Position numbers and translations under genes: made by a program. Under the pieces are notes generated by a model. It was not told the DNA's origin. It worked only from the letters and a program-made list of their open reading frames with translations, and ran no database searches. 64,000 nucleotides of DNA from NCBI RefSeq assembly GCF_014197035.1, contig NZ_JACIEU010000007.1:62001-126000 (forward strand). The letters are read 5' to 3'. The stretch comes from Sphingobium scionense. GTDB lineage: Bacteria > Pseudomonadota > Alphaproteobacteria > Sphingomonadales > Sphingomonadaceae. Shown in pieces: positions 54,134 through 63,197 of the stretch (positions are counted from its first letter, which is position 1; each line of letters opens with the position of its first letter).

Positions 54134-54230
54134 GCCCCCTGCTACCGCTTGACCCAAGGTCAAGTTCAAGCATTTTTTTGAGGGGCACGCCCCGTTGACG
54201 ATCGCGCCGTCTCGCGACATGGCTGGCGCC

Positions 54231-55733
54231 ATGAGCCAAGACCAGCATAGCGACGCGCCCCTGCGCCTATTCAACAGCCTGACCCGGTCGATCGAGCCGT
54301 TCGCGCCGATCGAGCCCAACCATGCGCGCGTCTATAGCTGCGGCCCGACCGTCTATAATTATGCCCATATCGGCAATCTGCGCGCCTATGTGTTCGTCGA
54401 CACGCTGCGCCGGACGCTGCTGTGGAAAGGGCTGGACGTCACCCAGATCATCAACATCACCGATGTCGGCCATCTGACCTCGGATGCGGACGCCGGCGAC
54501 GACAAGATGGAGGCCGCCGCCCGCGCCAGCGCCAAGAGCATCTGGGACATTGCGGCCCATTATACGCAGGCGTTCAAGGCCAACATCGCCGACCTCAACA
54601 TCATGGCGCCCAGCGAATGGACGGTCGCGACCGACTATGTGCCGCAAATGATCGAATTTGCGCAGAAGATCGCGGACGCCCATTGCTACGAACTGGAGAG
54701 CGGCCTCTATTTCGACAGCTCGACCGTGCCCAATTATGGCGCGCTGGCCGGCGGTCGCGACGATGCCGCCCATGCCCGCATCGACCCGGTGGCGGGCAAG
54801 CGCAACCCGAGCGACTTCGCCATCTGGCGCAAGTCGCCACCAGGCGAGCAGCGCCAGATGGAATGGGACAGCCCCTGGGGCAAGGGCGCGCCGGGCTGGC
54901 ATCTGGAATGCTCGGTCATGAGCCAGGCGCGCCTGGGCCAGCCGTTCGACATCCATACCGGCGGCATCGACCATCGCGAGATCCATCATCCCAACGAGAT
55001 TGCCCAGAATCAGGCCTATTGCGGCTGCACGGATGCGCAGCCCGACTTCACCGGCGCGCGCTGGTGGATGCACAATAATTTCCTGGTCGACCGGCAGGGG
55101 AAGATGTCGAAATCGAAGGGCGGCTTCACCACCCTGTTCAGCCTGGTCGATGCCGGCGTGCATCCGATCGCCTATCGCCTGCTGTGCCTGGGCGCCCATT
55201 ATCGCAGCGAGCTGGAGTTCAGCGCCGACAATCTGGCCGCCGCGCTGACCCGCCTCAAGCGGCTGGTCATGGGCGTCGAGGGGCTGAAAAGCCGGGCCGA
55301 GGGGATCACCTGGCAGTCGGTGACGCTCGATTATCTGCGCGCCAATCTCCACCCCAAGCTGGTGCCGCTGCTGGAACAGTTCGACGCCGCGATCGCCGAC
55401 GACCTGATGACGCCGCGCGCGCTGCCGCTGCTGGAGGAAGCGATCGCCATGAAGAAGGTGCCGGTGGACGAGAAGCTGTGCCTGATCGCCGCCTTCGACC
55501 AGGCGCTGGGCCTGCGCCTACTGGACCTCACCCGCGCCGAGTTGCGGGTGCAGCCCAAGGATGCGCAGATCACGCCCGAGGAGATCGAGGCCGAACTGGA
55601 ACGCCGCACCGCCGCTCGCGCCGAGAAGGATTTCGCCCTGTCGGACGAGATTCGCGACGCGCTGATCGCGCGCGGGGTCGAGGTGATGGACGGCGATCCA
55701 CTGCGCTGGGACTGGCGCCTGACGCTGGCCTGA
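54231..55733 (+). CDS. cysS: Cysteinyl-tRNA synthetase
   Basis: Charges tRNA-Cys with cysteine. The 500-residue class I synthetase has RVYSCGPTVYNYAHIGNLR (about 31-49; HIGN signature and zinc-binding Cys), GWHLECSVMSQ, DIHTGGIDHREIHHPNEIAQ, and KMSKSKGG (about 292-299). The start was taken at MSQDQHSDAPLRLF; the earlier Met at 54219 is also in frame. The length matches the family. It is divergent from the MerR gene. Confidence 0.95.
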   Translation: MSQDQHSDAPLRLFNSLTRSIEPFAPIEPNHARVYSCGPTVYNYAHIGNLRAYVFVDTLRRTLLWKGLDVTQIINITDVGHLTSDADAGDDKMEAAARASAKSIWDIAAHYTQAFKANIADLNIMAPSEWTVATDYVPQMIEFAQKIADAHCYELESGLYFDSSTVPNYGALAGGRDDAAHARIDPVAGKRNPSDFAIWRKSPPGEQRQMEWDSPWGKGAPGWHLECSVMSQARLGQPFDIHTGGIDHREIHHPNEIAQNQAYCGCTDAQPDFTGARWWMHNNFLVDRQGKMSKSKGGFTTLFSLVDAGVHPIAYRLLCLGAHYRSELEFSADNLAAALTRLKRLVMGVEGLKSRAEGITWQSVTLDYLRANLHPKLVPLLEQFDAAIADDLMTPRALPLLEEAIAMKKVPVDEKLCLIAAFDQALGLRLLDLTRAELRVQPKDAQITPEEIEAELERRTAARAEKDFALSDEIRDALIARGVEVMDGDPLRWDWRLTLA

Positions 55734-55796
55734 TGGCTTGACGCCGTCCCGGGTTCGACCCAAGACGGTATCGGGTCGAGAAAAGTGGGGCGCATC

Positions 55797-58685
55797 ATGC
55801 TGTTTTCCGCGCGCGCGGGCGCGTTTCTGCTGGCCTTGGCCGGCCCCGCGCTGCTGCCCGCTGCCGCCGCCCCGCCGCCCGCCTTCCGCACCGATGATCC
55901 GCGCTATGCCCGGCTCTACGCGCTGGAGGACAAGGCCGACGCGCTGTTCGAGAGCGACGATTATGCCCTGTCCATGTCGCAGAAGACGCGCGACGCCTGG
56001 ACAGCGCTCGAAACGGCGGCATCCCACAGCAAGGTGCAGGGTCAGGCCCATCCGTTGGCGGGCGTCGCGCTCATCAACCTGTCGTCGATGGACCAGATCG
56101 ACGGTCGCAACCCCGACGCGCTCGCTCATGCGGACCGCGGCCTTGCCCTGCTGTCGCCTTTCCGCGACGCCTATCCGATCTACTGGATGCAGGGCCTGTC
56201 GATCAAAGGCTATGTCCAGGTCACGCTGAACCAGATCGGCGCCGGGGTCGAGACGCTGGCCGAAGCGAGCCGCTATATCGACGGCTATTTCGCCCGCACC
56301 GATCCCAAGGCGCTGGATGAATCGGCGATGATGCTGAAGTCCAACATCGCCTTTGCCCATGCCCAGGCGCTGTCCCGCCTCGGCCGCAACAGCGAGGCGG
56401 TCGAAGCGCAGCGCCGCAGCATGGAGGCACGGGTCGCCGCCAGCGGCCAGAACAGCGCGGACGCGGTCGGCGCCTATTATATGTATGCGCAGATGCTCTC
56501 GCGCGCGGATCGCGATGCCGAGGCGGAAATCTATGCCCGTCTGGCGGTGGATACCGCAACCGACCATGTCGATCGCAAGCACCCCAATTATGCCCGCGCG
56601 CTCGAAGCGCTCGGCCTGCTGCTCTCGCGCACCGGGCGGCGCAGCGAAAGCCTCGCCTATCTGGAACGATCGATCGCGATCAAGCGCGAGACCAGCGGCA
56701 CGAAGAGCCTGGCCTTTGACTTCGCGCTGCAGAATCTCGGCAATCTGCTGCTGCCGCTGGAACGCTATGACGAGGCGGAGCCGCTGTTCCTGGAGGCTGA
56801 GCGCGGTTTTCGTGACATCGAAGGTGACACCAGTCCGCAGTCCGCACGCGCGTTGGCCTTTGCCGGCGTCGCCGCCTTTGCCCAGGGACGCAGGGATGAA
56901 GCGATCGGCCGGCTGCAGACCGCACTGGCGCGCGGCCGCACCGGCAGCGCCGAGGATCGCGACATGGGGCAGCGCGTCTATCCCTTTCTGATCCCGGCGC
57001 TGATCCAGGCCGGCCGGATGGACGAGGCGCGCGCCGCCGCCGCCGATTTCGACCGAGAGACCCGCCAGCTCGACAATCTGCCCGGCTTCGCCATCGCCAA
57101 TGCCGGCATGCTGTCCGCCTGGGCTAATGGCGGCGACAGCGTCGATGCGGCCTGCCGGCTGATCGCACTGCTGCGCACCAGCCTCAGCCTGCAGGAGGAC
57201 GGCGCCCTGACCGAGGATCAGCGCGCCGCGCTGGACAGCGTGCTGGCGATCGCGACACAGGCGCGCGACGCCGGGCTGGGGATGGACGCGATGGCCCTGC
57301 TTGCCGGATCAGGCATCGTCCAGGCCAATCATCTGGTCGCGCAGCGGATGGTGGACGACCCCGCACTGGGCAACCGGGTCCGCGCGCTGCAGGACCGGAC
57401 CCGCGCGCTACAGTCCGCCGACAGCCTGTTGCTGCAGGCGCTCGCCCGCGACGAAGGCGTCGCCGCCGCACGCGCCAGCCGTGCTACGCTCGCCAAGCAG
57501 GTCGATGCCGACCGCACCGCGATCGCCCATGACTTCCCCCGATGGCTGGAGGCGCGCGGCGGCGCCCTGCCCGACCTGACATCGCTGCAAGCCAATCTGG
57601 CGGCAGACGAGGCGCTGCTGGCGGTGACGCCTGCCTTTGACGGCGTCTATATCCTGGCCGTCAGCCGCGAACGGACCGCCATCATCCGGGCGCAGGAGAC
57701 GCGCGCCGATCTGGTCGGCCGGATCGCGCGATTGCGCGCATCGCTGAGCGCCACCGGCTTCGACCAGGAGGGCGCCCATATCCTCTACACCCAGATCTTC
57801 ACGCCCGATGTCCAGGCCGCGCTGGGTAAGGCGCCGCGCCTGCGGGTCGTGCCGACCGGCGCTTTCGCCGCCCTGCCCTTTGCCATGCTGCCGCAAAAGC
57901 CGGTGCAGCATATCGACCGGAACACACCCTGGCTAATCCGGCGCCATGCGCTGCGGATCGACAGCGGCTTCCGCCCGGTCGTGCCGCAAAAGCTGGCGGC
58001 GCAGGATGACCGGATGCTGGGTATCGGCGCGCCCCTGCCCTTTTCGCAGGAAACGCAGGCGATCGCCCTCAAGCAACGCGGCGGCGGCGCGGCCACGCTG
58101 GCGCAACTCCCGCCCCTGCCTGGATCGGCCGCGGAATTGCGATCGGTCGCGCGCTATTTCGGCCCCGATCACGCCCGGCTGCTGATCGGCGCGAACGCCA
58201 GCGAGGCGATCCTGCGCACCAGCGATCTGCGCCCCTATTCGGTGATGCTGTTCGCCACCCACGGGCTGGTCGGCGGCCAGATGGAGGGACTGGACGAACC
58301 GGCCCTGCTGCTTTCGCCCCCCGACACGAATTCCGGCAATGACGGGATCCTGACGGCATCGGAAGTAGCGCAGATGCGGATCGGCGCCGACTGGGTGATC
58401 CTGTCCGCCTGCAACACCGCCGCCGGCAGCAGCACCCAGGCGCCGACCTATTCCGGCCTCGCCCAGGCGTTCCGCTATGCCGGCGCGGGTGCGTTACTCG
58501 TCTCGCACTGGCCGGTGCGGGACGATGCCGGCACTTTCATCACGGTCGAGACGGTCAAGGCCAACCGGCGCGGCGTCTATCGCGGGGTGGCGCTGCAACG
58601 GGCGATGCTGAAGCTGATCCGGTCCGGCAAGCCGGACGCGGTGCAGCCCTATGTCTGGGCGCCCTTCATCCTCGTGGGGCAATAG
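55797..58685 (+). CDS. Secreted TPR-CHAT domain protein (caspase-like)
   Basis: The 962-residue protein has a cleavable signal peptide (MLFSARAGAFLLALAGPALLPAAAAP). Tetratricopeptide-type helical repeats follow (about 120-400), several with the tetratricopeptide-like ALGLLLSRTGRRSESLAYLERSI pattern, then a coiled helical linker (about 500-600). The C-terminal CHAT domain (about 680-960) has the catalytic His in MLFATHGLVGG and Cys in VILSACNTAAG, spaced as in caspase-like CHAT proteases. It probably acts in the periplasm or outside the cell; the substrate is unknown. An in-frame GTG lies four codons upstream. Its end overlaps the convergent dehydrogenase by 20 nt. Confidence 0.88.
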   Translation: MLFSARAGAFLLALAGPALLPAAAAPPPAFRTDDPRYARLYALEDKADALFESDDYALSMSQKTRDAWTALETAASHSKVQGQAHPLAGVALINLSSMDQIDGRNPDALAHADRGLALLSPFRDAYPIYWMQGLSIKGYVQVTLNQIGAGVETLAEASRYIDGYFARTDPKALDESAMMLKSNIAFAHAQALSRLGRNSEAVEAQRRSMEARVAASGQNSADAVGAYYMYAQMLSRADRDAEAEIYARLAVDTATDHVDRKHPNYARALEALGLLLSRTGRRSESLAYLERSIAIKRETSGTKSLAFDFALQNLGNLLLPLERYDEAEPLFLEAERGFRDIEGDTSPQSARALAFAGVAAFAQGRRDEAIGRLQTALARGRTGSAEDRDMGQRVYPFLIPALIQAGRMDEARAAAADFDRETRQLDNLPGFAIANAGMLSAWANGGDSVDAACRLIALLRTSLSLQEDGALTEDQRAALDSVLAIATQARDAGLGMDAMALLAGSGIVQANHLVAQRMVDDPALGNRVRALQDRTRALQSADSLLLQALARDEGVAAARASRATLAKQVDADRTAIAHDFPRWLEARGGALPDLTSLQANLAADEALLAVTPAFDGVYILAVSRERTAIIRAQETRADLVGRIARLRASLSATGFDQEGAHILYTQIFTPDVQAALGKAPRLRVVPTGAFAALPFAMLPQKPVQHIDRNTPWLIRRHALRIDSGFRPVVPQKLAAQDDRMLGIGAPLPFSQETQAIALKQRGGGAATLAQLPPLPGSAAELRSVARYFGPDHARLLIGANASEAILRTSDLRPYSVMLFATHGLVGGQMEGLDEPALLLSPPDTNSGNDGILTASEVAQMRIGADWVILSACNTAAGSSTQAPTYSGLAQAFRYAGAGALLVSHWPVRDDAGTFITVETVKANRRGVYRGVALQRAMLKLIRSGKPDAVQPYVWAPFILVGQ

Positions 58686-59679
58686 CCGCTTGCCGATCGA
58701 CCCGGTTGGCGAGCGGACGACCGGCGGCAAAATCGCTGATATTGGCCATCGTCGTCTCGGCGATGCTGGCCAGCGCCTCTTCGGTCAGGAATGCCTGATG
58801 GCCGGTGACCAGCACATTGGGGAAGGTCAGCAGCCGCTGGAACAGGTCATCCTCGATGATCTCGTTGGACAGGTCCTCGAAGAACAGGTCCGCCTCCTGC
58901 TCATAGACGTCGAGCGCGACACCGCCGATCTTGCGTGACTTGAGCCCCGCCACCAGCGCCTGCGTGTCGATCAGCGCACCACGGCTGGTATTGACGATCA
59001 CCAACCCATCGCGCGCCCGGCCGATCGCGTCGGCATTGATGATATGGCGCGTATCGGGGGTCAGCGGGCAATGGAGCGAGACGATATCGACCTGTTCCAG
59101 CAGGTCGCGTGGCGACACGTAGCGCACGCCCATCGCCAGCAGTTCGGGATCCTGGGCCACATCGCTCGCCAGCACCTCGCAGCCAAAGCCCAGCTTCAGC
59201 GTGCGGGCGACCAGCGCGCCGATCCGCCCGGTGCCGATCACGCCCGCCACCCGGCCGTGGAGGTTGCGGCCGATCAGCCCGTCGAGCGCGAAATTATTTT
59301 CCCGCACCCGCGCCCAGGCGCGATGGATGCGCCGGTCGAGCGCCATCAGCAACGCGACGGTGAATTCCGCAACCGCATGGGGCGAATAGGCCGGCACCCG
59401 CACCACCGTCAGCCCCAGTTCCGCCGCCGCGACCAGATCGACATTATTATAGCCGGCACAGCGCAGCGCGATCAGTCGCGTGCCGCCCGCCGCCAGCTTG
59501 GCCAGCACGGCCGCGTCCAGCCGGTCGTTGACGAAGACGCAGACCGCCTCGAACCCTTCGCCCAGGCTCGCGGTATCCGCGTCCAGCCTGGGTTCCAGGA
59601 AATGCAGTTCATGTCCCTGATTGGCGGCCGACAGGAAATGCCGGTCATAGCCCTTGGTGCCGAAGATCGCGATGCGCAT
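58666..59679 (-). CDS. D-2-hydroxyacid dehydrogenase (D-lactate dehydrogenase-like)
   Basis: The 337-residue NAD-dependent enzyme has VAGVIGTGRIGALVARTL (about 144-161, Rossmann motif), SLHCPLTPDTRHIINADAI and VNTSRGALIDTQALVAGLKS (about 229-248), plus Arg, Glu and the catalytic His in NVLVTGHQAFLTEEAL (about 299-314). Close relatives are fermentative LdhA-type D-lactate dehydrogenases, but specificity cannot be fixed by eye. The start MRIAIFGTKGYD matches LdhA. It converges on the CHAT gene. Confidence 0.9.
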   Translation of the reverse strand: MRIAIFGTKGYDRHFLSAANQGHELHFLEPRLDADTASLGEGFEAVCVFVNDRLDAAVLAKLAAGGTRLIALRCAGYNNVDLVAAAELGLTVVRVPAYSPHAVAEFTVALLMALDRRIHRAWARVRENNFALDGLIGRNLHGRVAGVIGTGRIGALVARTLKLGFGCEVLASDVAQDPELLAMGVRYVSPRDLLEQVDIVSLHCPLTPDTRHIINADAIGRARDGLVIVNTSRGALIDTQALVAGLKSRKIGGVALDVYEQEADLFFEDLSNEIIEDDLFQRLLTFPNVLVTGHQAFLTEEALASIAETTMANISDFAAGRPLANRVDRQAAIAPRG

Positions 59680-59832
59680 GGCGCCATAGTGCCCGCCCGC
59701 CAGCCATCGTCAAGCTGCGGCCTATACTGAGCCAGTCCGTTTCGCATGTCGGCCAGTCCGGTTGGACAGGCTATCGCAAAGACGGCACTTTGCGTCGCAT
59801 CCTCAACGATCCGATATGAGTGCCCCGCCCCC

Positions 59833-60198
59833 ATGTTTGCGCTTCTGCTGGCGATCGCCGCCGCGTCATCGAGCAAGGTTCCGCCGCCGCCGCCCGCATC
59901 GGACGAAGGCGGCATCTACATGTTCGAGACCGGCACCAGCCTGCTCGCCAAATGCCGCAACAAGGCGCCGGAATATAAGCTGGCCTGCACCGCATACATC
60001 GCCGGGGCGACCGACGGCATCCGCAAGGAAATGTTCCTGGGCCGTGCCCGCACCGTCTGCTGGCCCAAGCGGATGGCGGCCGAGGATGTGAAAAGCACGG
60101 TCGTCGCCTATCTGGAGCGCTACCCCGACCAGCGCGGCGCGGCGGCGTCGGCGCTGGTCAGCATCGCCCTCAATGATCGCTATCCCTGCCAGAAATAA
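59833..60198 (+). CDS. Rap1a/Tai-family protein
   Basis: The 121-residue exported protein starts MFALLLAIAAASSSKVPPPP (short signal). It has the Rap1a/Tai pattern TGTSLLAKCRNKAPEYKLACTAYIAGATDGIR (about 37-69), then a second Cys pair region RTVCWPKRM, a VAYLERYP segment and a terminal YPCQK. Known members are periplasmic immunity proteins against type VI amidase effectors; many others are orphans like this one, with no effector gene beside it. The ATG at 59833 was chosen for the signal sequence. A hairpin with T7 follows at 60240-60306. Confidence 0.8.
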   Translation: MFALLLAIAAASSSKVPPPPPASDEGGIYMFETGTSLLAKCRNKAPEYKLACTAYIAGATDGIRKEMFLGRARTVCWPKRMAAEDVKSTVVAYLERYPDQRGAAASALVSIALNDRYPCQK

Positions 60199-60229
60199 AG
60201 CCGCTCGATCAGTCTGATCGATAGTATCC

Positions 60230-60260
60230 TTGCGCAAAGAGGCGCCGCAACCGCTATAAA
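60230..60260 (+). promoter_or_regulatory. Candidate promoter of the DAHP synthase gene
   Basis: TTGCGC (60230-60235) and TATAAA (60255-60260) with a 19-bp spacer. The -10 box lies in the loop of the terminator, so a transcript starting there would lack the terminator's left arm and escape it. No room for a promoter exists between the T-run and the ribosome site. Confidence 0.4.
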
Positions 60261-60306
60261 CTTGCCCTGCGGGGCGGTTGCGCGTAGATGCGGCGCCTAT
60301 TTTTTT
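60240..60306 (+). terminator. Large intrinsic terminator enclosing a candidate promoter
   Basis: Stems AGGCGCC/GGCGCCT and GCAACCG/CGGTTGC enclose a 21-nt loop (10-nt one-sided bulge), followed by ATTTTTTT. It lies 42 nt after the Rap1a stop and ends 20 nt before the DAHP synthase start codon. Confidence 0.7.
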
Positions 60307-60325
60307 GATGTGAAGGAGACTCGAC

Positions 60326-61696
60326 GTGGCGGCGAAGTGGACGCCGGAAAGCTGGCGGGAGCATAAGGGCATCCAGATGCCCTTTTATCGGGACCAGGAG
60401 GCGCTTGCCTCGGTAGAGGCCCAGCTTGGCCAGTTTCCGCCCCTCGTCTTTGCGGGCGAGGCACGGAATCTGAAGGCCGATCTCGGCCGCGTCGCGAACG
60501 GCGAAGCCTTCCTGTTGCAGGGCGGCGACTGCGCCGAGAGCTTTGCCGAGTTCCATCCGAACAATATCCGCGACACGTTTCGCGTGCTGCTGCAGATGGC
60601 GGTCGTCCTGACCTTCGCCTCGAAGCTGCCGGTGGTGAAGGTCGGCCGCATGGCGGGCCAGTTCGCAAAGCCGCGTTCGGCCGATACCGAGACGATCGGC
60701 GGCGTCGAACTGCCCAGCTATCGCGGCGACAATGTCAACGACATCGCCTTCACCCCCGAAGCGCGCGAGCCCGATCCGCAGCGGATGATCCGCGCCTATA
60801 ACCAGTCGGCAGCGACGCTGAATCTGGTTCGTGCCTTCTCGACCGGCGGCTATGCCAGCCTCGACCGGGTGCATGGCTGGATGCTCGATTTCATGGGCCG
60901 CAGCCCCTGGGCCACGAAGTTCGAGGCGATGGCCGACCAGATCGGTCAGGCGCTCGACTTCATGCGCGCTTGTGGTCTGGACGCGGACAGCGTGCCCCAG
61001 CTTGGCGGCACCAGCTTCTACACCAGCCATGAGGCGCTGCTGCTGCCGTTCGAACAGGCGCTGACCCGCCAGGACAGCCTGACCGGCGACTGGTATGACA
61101 CCTCGGCACACATGTTGTGGATCGGCGACCGCACCCGCTTCGAGGGGTCGTCGCATGTCGAATATCTGCGTGGCATCGGCAACCCGATCGGCATGAAGTG
61201 CGGCCCGACGCTGGAGCCCGACGAATTGCTGCGCCTGCTCGACCTGTTGAACCCGAAGCGGGAAGCCGGGCGCATCACGCTCATCACCCGCTATGGCCAT
61301 GACAAGATCGAAGCCGGCCTGCCCAAGCTGGTGCGGGCGGTGAAGCGCGAGGGGCATTCGGTGGTCTGGTCCTGCGACCCGATGCACGGCAATGTCATCA
61401 AGGCGGCCAATGGCTACAAGACGCGGCCGTTCGACCGCATCCTGGCCGAAGTACGCGGCTTCTTTGCCGTGCATCGCGCCGAAGGGACGTTCGGCGGCGG
61501 CATCCATGCCGAAATGACCGGCCAGAATGTCACCGAATGCACCGGCGGTGCGATCGCGATCACCGACGAGGGTCTGGCCGATCGCTATCACACCCATTGC
61601 GATCCGCGCCTCAACGCGGCGCAGAGCCTGGAACTGGCTTTCCTGCTGGCAGAAATGCTGAACGAGGAACTGAAGGAACGCCGCGCCGCGGCCTGA
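60326..61696 (+). CDS. Class II 3-deoxy-7-phosphoheptulonate synthase
   Basis: First enzyme of the shikimate pathway, joining phosphoenolpyruvate and erythrose 4-phosphate. The 456-residue product is of the plant-like class II type: [25 protein letters not shown] (about 52-76), [43 protein letters not shown] (about 291-303; Cys binds metal) and [12 protein letters not shown] (about 350-361). The start is a GTG at 60326 with AAGGAGA upstream. It probably supplies trpE and pheA, also in this window; a terminator-like hairpin precedes it. Confidence 0.95.
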   Translation: MAAKWTPESWREHKGIQMPFYRDQEALASVEAQLGQFPPLVFAGEARNLKADLGRVANGEAFLLQGGDCAESFAEFHPNNIRDTFRVLLQMAVVLTFASKLPVVKVGRMAGQFAKPRSADTETIGGVELPSYRGDNVNDIAFTPEAREPDPQRMIRAYNQSAATLNLVRAFSTGGYASLDRVHGWMLDFMGRSPWATKFEAMADQIGQALDFMRACGLDADSVPQLGGTSFYTSHEALLLPFEQALTRQDSLTGDWYDTSAHMLWIGDRTRFEGSSHVEYLRGIGNPIGMKCGPTLEPDELLRLLDLLNPKREAGRITLITRYGHDKIEAGLPKLVRAVKREGHSVVWSCDPMHGNVIKAANGYKTRPFDRILAEVRGFFAVHRAEGTFGGGIHAEMTGQNVTECTGGAIAITDEGLADRYHTHCDPRLNAAQSLELAFLLAEMLNEELKERRAAA

Positions 61697-61705
61697 CGAA
61701 AAAGG

Positions 61706-61740
61706 AACCGGCCCCTCCGAATCGCAAGGAGGGGCCGGTT
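61706..61740. terminator. Terminator between DAHP synthase and P450 genes
   Basis: Perfect 13-bp stem AACCGGCCCCTCC/GGAGGGGCCGGTT. An A-rich stretch on its left (61699-61703) gives a U-run for the minus-strand P450 transcript; both convergent genes may end here. Confidence 0.8.
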
Positions 61741-61761
61741 CATCCGGCTTCCGCCCCCTCT

Positions 61762-63090
61762 TCAGCCGGGATCCGCGATCGGGTCGAACTCCAGATGCAG
61801 GTGCCGCAGCGCCCGCAATATATAGGTGGGCTCATAGTCGAAGCGCAGCGCCTCACCCGCCCCATGATGGGCCGGGGACAGGCGGATATTGCCCATCCGC
61901 GCCAATAGCCGTTCGATGCTGACCGCCACCTCGCGCCGGGCGAGCGGCGCGCCGATGCAGGTATGGGCGCCCCGGCCAAACGCCAGATGCTCCTTGGCGC
62001 GCGGCCGATCCATGTCGAACTGCGCCGGATTGTCGAACCGGCGCGGATCGCGATTGGCGGCCATGTGCGACATCAGGATCGTCGTTCCCGCCTTGATCTC
62101 GACCCCGCCCAGCTCCGTCGTCCGTGTGCAGATACGCCCCCCGCTCTTCACCGACCCGTCATAGCGCAGCACTTCCTCCAGGAAATTGGGGATGCGCTTG
62201 GGGTCGGCACGCAACTGCGCCTGGATATCCGGCCGGATGGCGATGATGCGAAAGGCGTTGGCCAGCAGCCGGTTGGTCGTGTCCTGCCCCGCCCCAAACA
62301 GAAAGGCCGCCATCGCCGTCAGATCGACCAGGGTCGGGCTGCTCCCATCGGGAAATTTCGCCAGCGCCAGCGTCGTCAATATGTCCTTTCCGTCGGTATC
62401 CGCGCCCAGCAGCCGGCGCACCGGCAGCACCGCCGGATGGTTCAGGAAGCGGCGCCAAGCGATGTAGCGGAACATATGCTTGCCAAGGCCGACCAGCGGA
62501 TTGTGCTTCAGATCCTCGGGCGATCCGTCGATCGGCGCGGGCACCGCCCCTTCCAGCAGGACGCGGAAGGCCGCGCGCCCCTTTTGCGGGATGCCCAGCA
62601 GGTCGGCGATCACCAGCGTCGCATAGGGGCCGCCATATTGGCGCACCAGATCGACCTTCCCGTCGGCGGCAAACTCGTCGATCAGGCCGTCCGCCGTGCT
62701 GTAAAGCGACGGCTCCAACGCCTTCAACCGGCTGGGGGTGAACAGGCTGCCGATCACCGACCGCAGCTTGGCATGGCGGGTGCCGCTTTCCGTCACGATC
62801 TGGTCGGCAAAGGCAATCTTCGGCCGGGCCGCTTCCAGAGCCGCCGCGATATCATCCCCCTGCGGTGTGAAGGGCAGGTCCGTCATCGGCCCGGTCACGG
62901 CGTTGATGCTGGAAAAATGCTCGGTATCGAGCATCACCTGCACCGTTTCCTCATAGCCCGTCACCGCAACCACATTGCGATGGGGAAGACGCGTTACCGG
63001 CCCCTGGGCGCGCAGAAAGTCGAAATAGGCATGGGGATCGTCAACCAGATCAACATCCTTGTAGAAGTCCGCGGTGGCGTAATCGGGCAT
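61762..63090 (-). CDS. Cytochrome P450
   Basis: The 442-residue soluble bacterial P450 has I-helix AAFLFGAGQDTTNRLL (about 248-263; Gly-Ala-Gly-Gln-Asp-Thr oxygen-activation site), ExxR in FLEEVLRYDG (about 290-299), and haem-binding loop HLAFGRGAHTCIGAPLARRE (Cys about residue 388). Such enzymes hydroxylate terpenes, steroids, fatty acids or xenobiotics with a separate ferredoxin partner not present here. The start MPDYATADFY lies after an AGGTGAG ribosome site; an upstream Met in the operator is less likely. A dyad sits just upstream. Confidence 0.92.
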   Translation of the reverse strand: MPDYATADFYKDVDLVDDPHAYFDFLRAQGPVTRLPHRNVVAVTGYEETVQVMLDTEHFSSINAVTGPMTDLPFTPQGDDIAAALEAARPKIAFADQIVTESGTRHAKLRSVIGSLFTPSRLKALEPSLYSTADGLIDEFAADGKVDLVRQYGGPYATLVIADLLGIPQKGRAAFRVLLEGAVPAPIDGSPEDLKHNPLVGLGKHMFRYIAWRRFLNHPAVLPVRRLLGADTDGKDILTTLALAKFPDGSSPTLVDLTAMAAFLFGAGQDTTNRLLANAFRIIAIRPDIQAQLRADPKRIPNFLEEVLRYDGSVKSGGRICTRTTELGGVEIKAGTTILMSHMAANRDPRRFDNPAQFDMDRPRAKEHLAFGRGAHTCIGAPLARREVAVSIERLLARMGNIRLSPAHHGAGEALRFDYEPTYILRALRHLHLEFDPIADPG

Positions 63091-63103
63091 GGCCTCACCT
63101 TTT

Positions 63104-63127
63104 ATGATATACATTGGATCATATCAT
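63104..63127. promoter_or_regulatory. Candidate operator upstream of the P450 gene
   Basis: ATGATAT-N10-ATATCAT is a perfect 7-bp dyad, 14 nt before the P450 start codon, where a TetR/GntR-like repressor could block transcription. No such regulator is encoded within the window. Confidence 0.45.
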
Positions 63128-63197
63128 GCCCGATAGCTCTGTCAACGACGGCAAAATGGTAAAGCAAATCGCAGGGCTTTCGCGCTAGGACAGCGCC

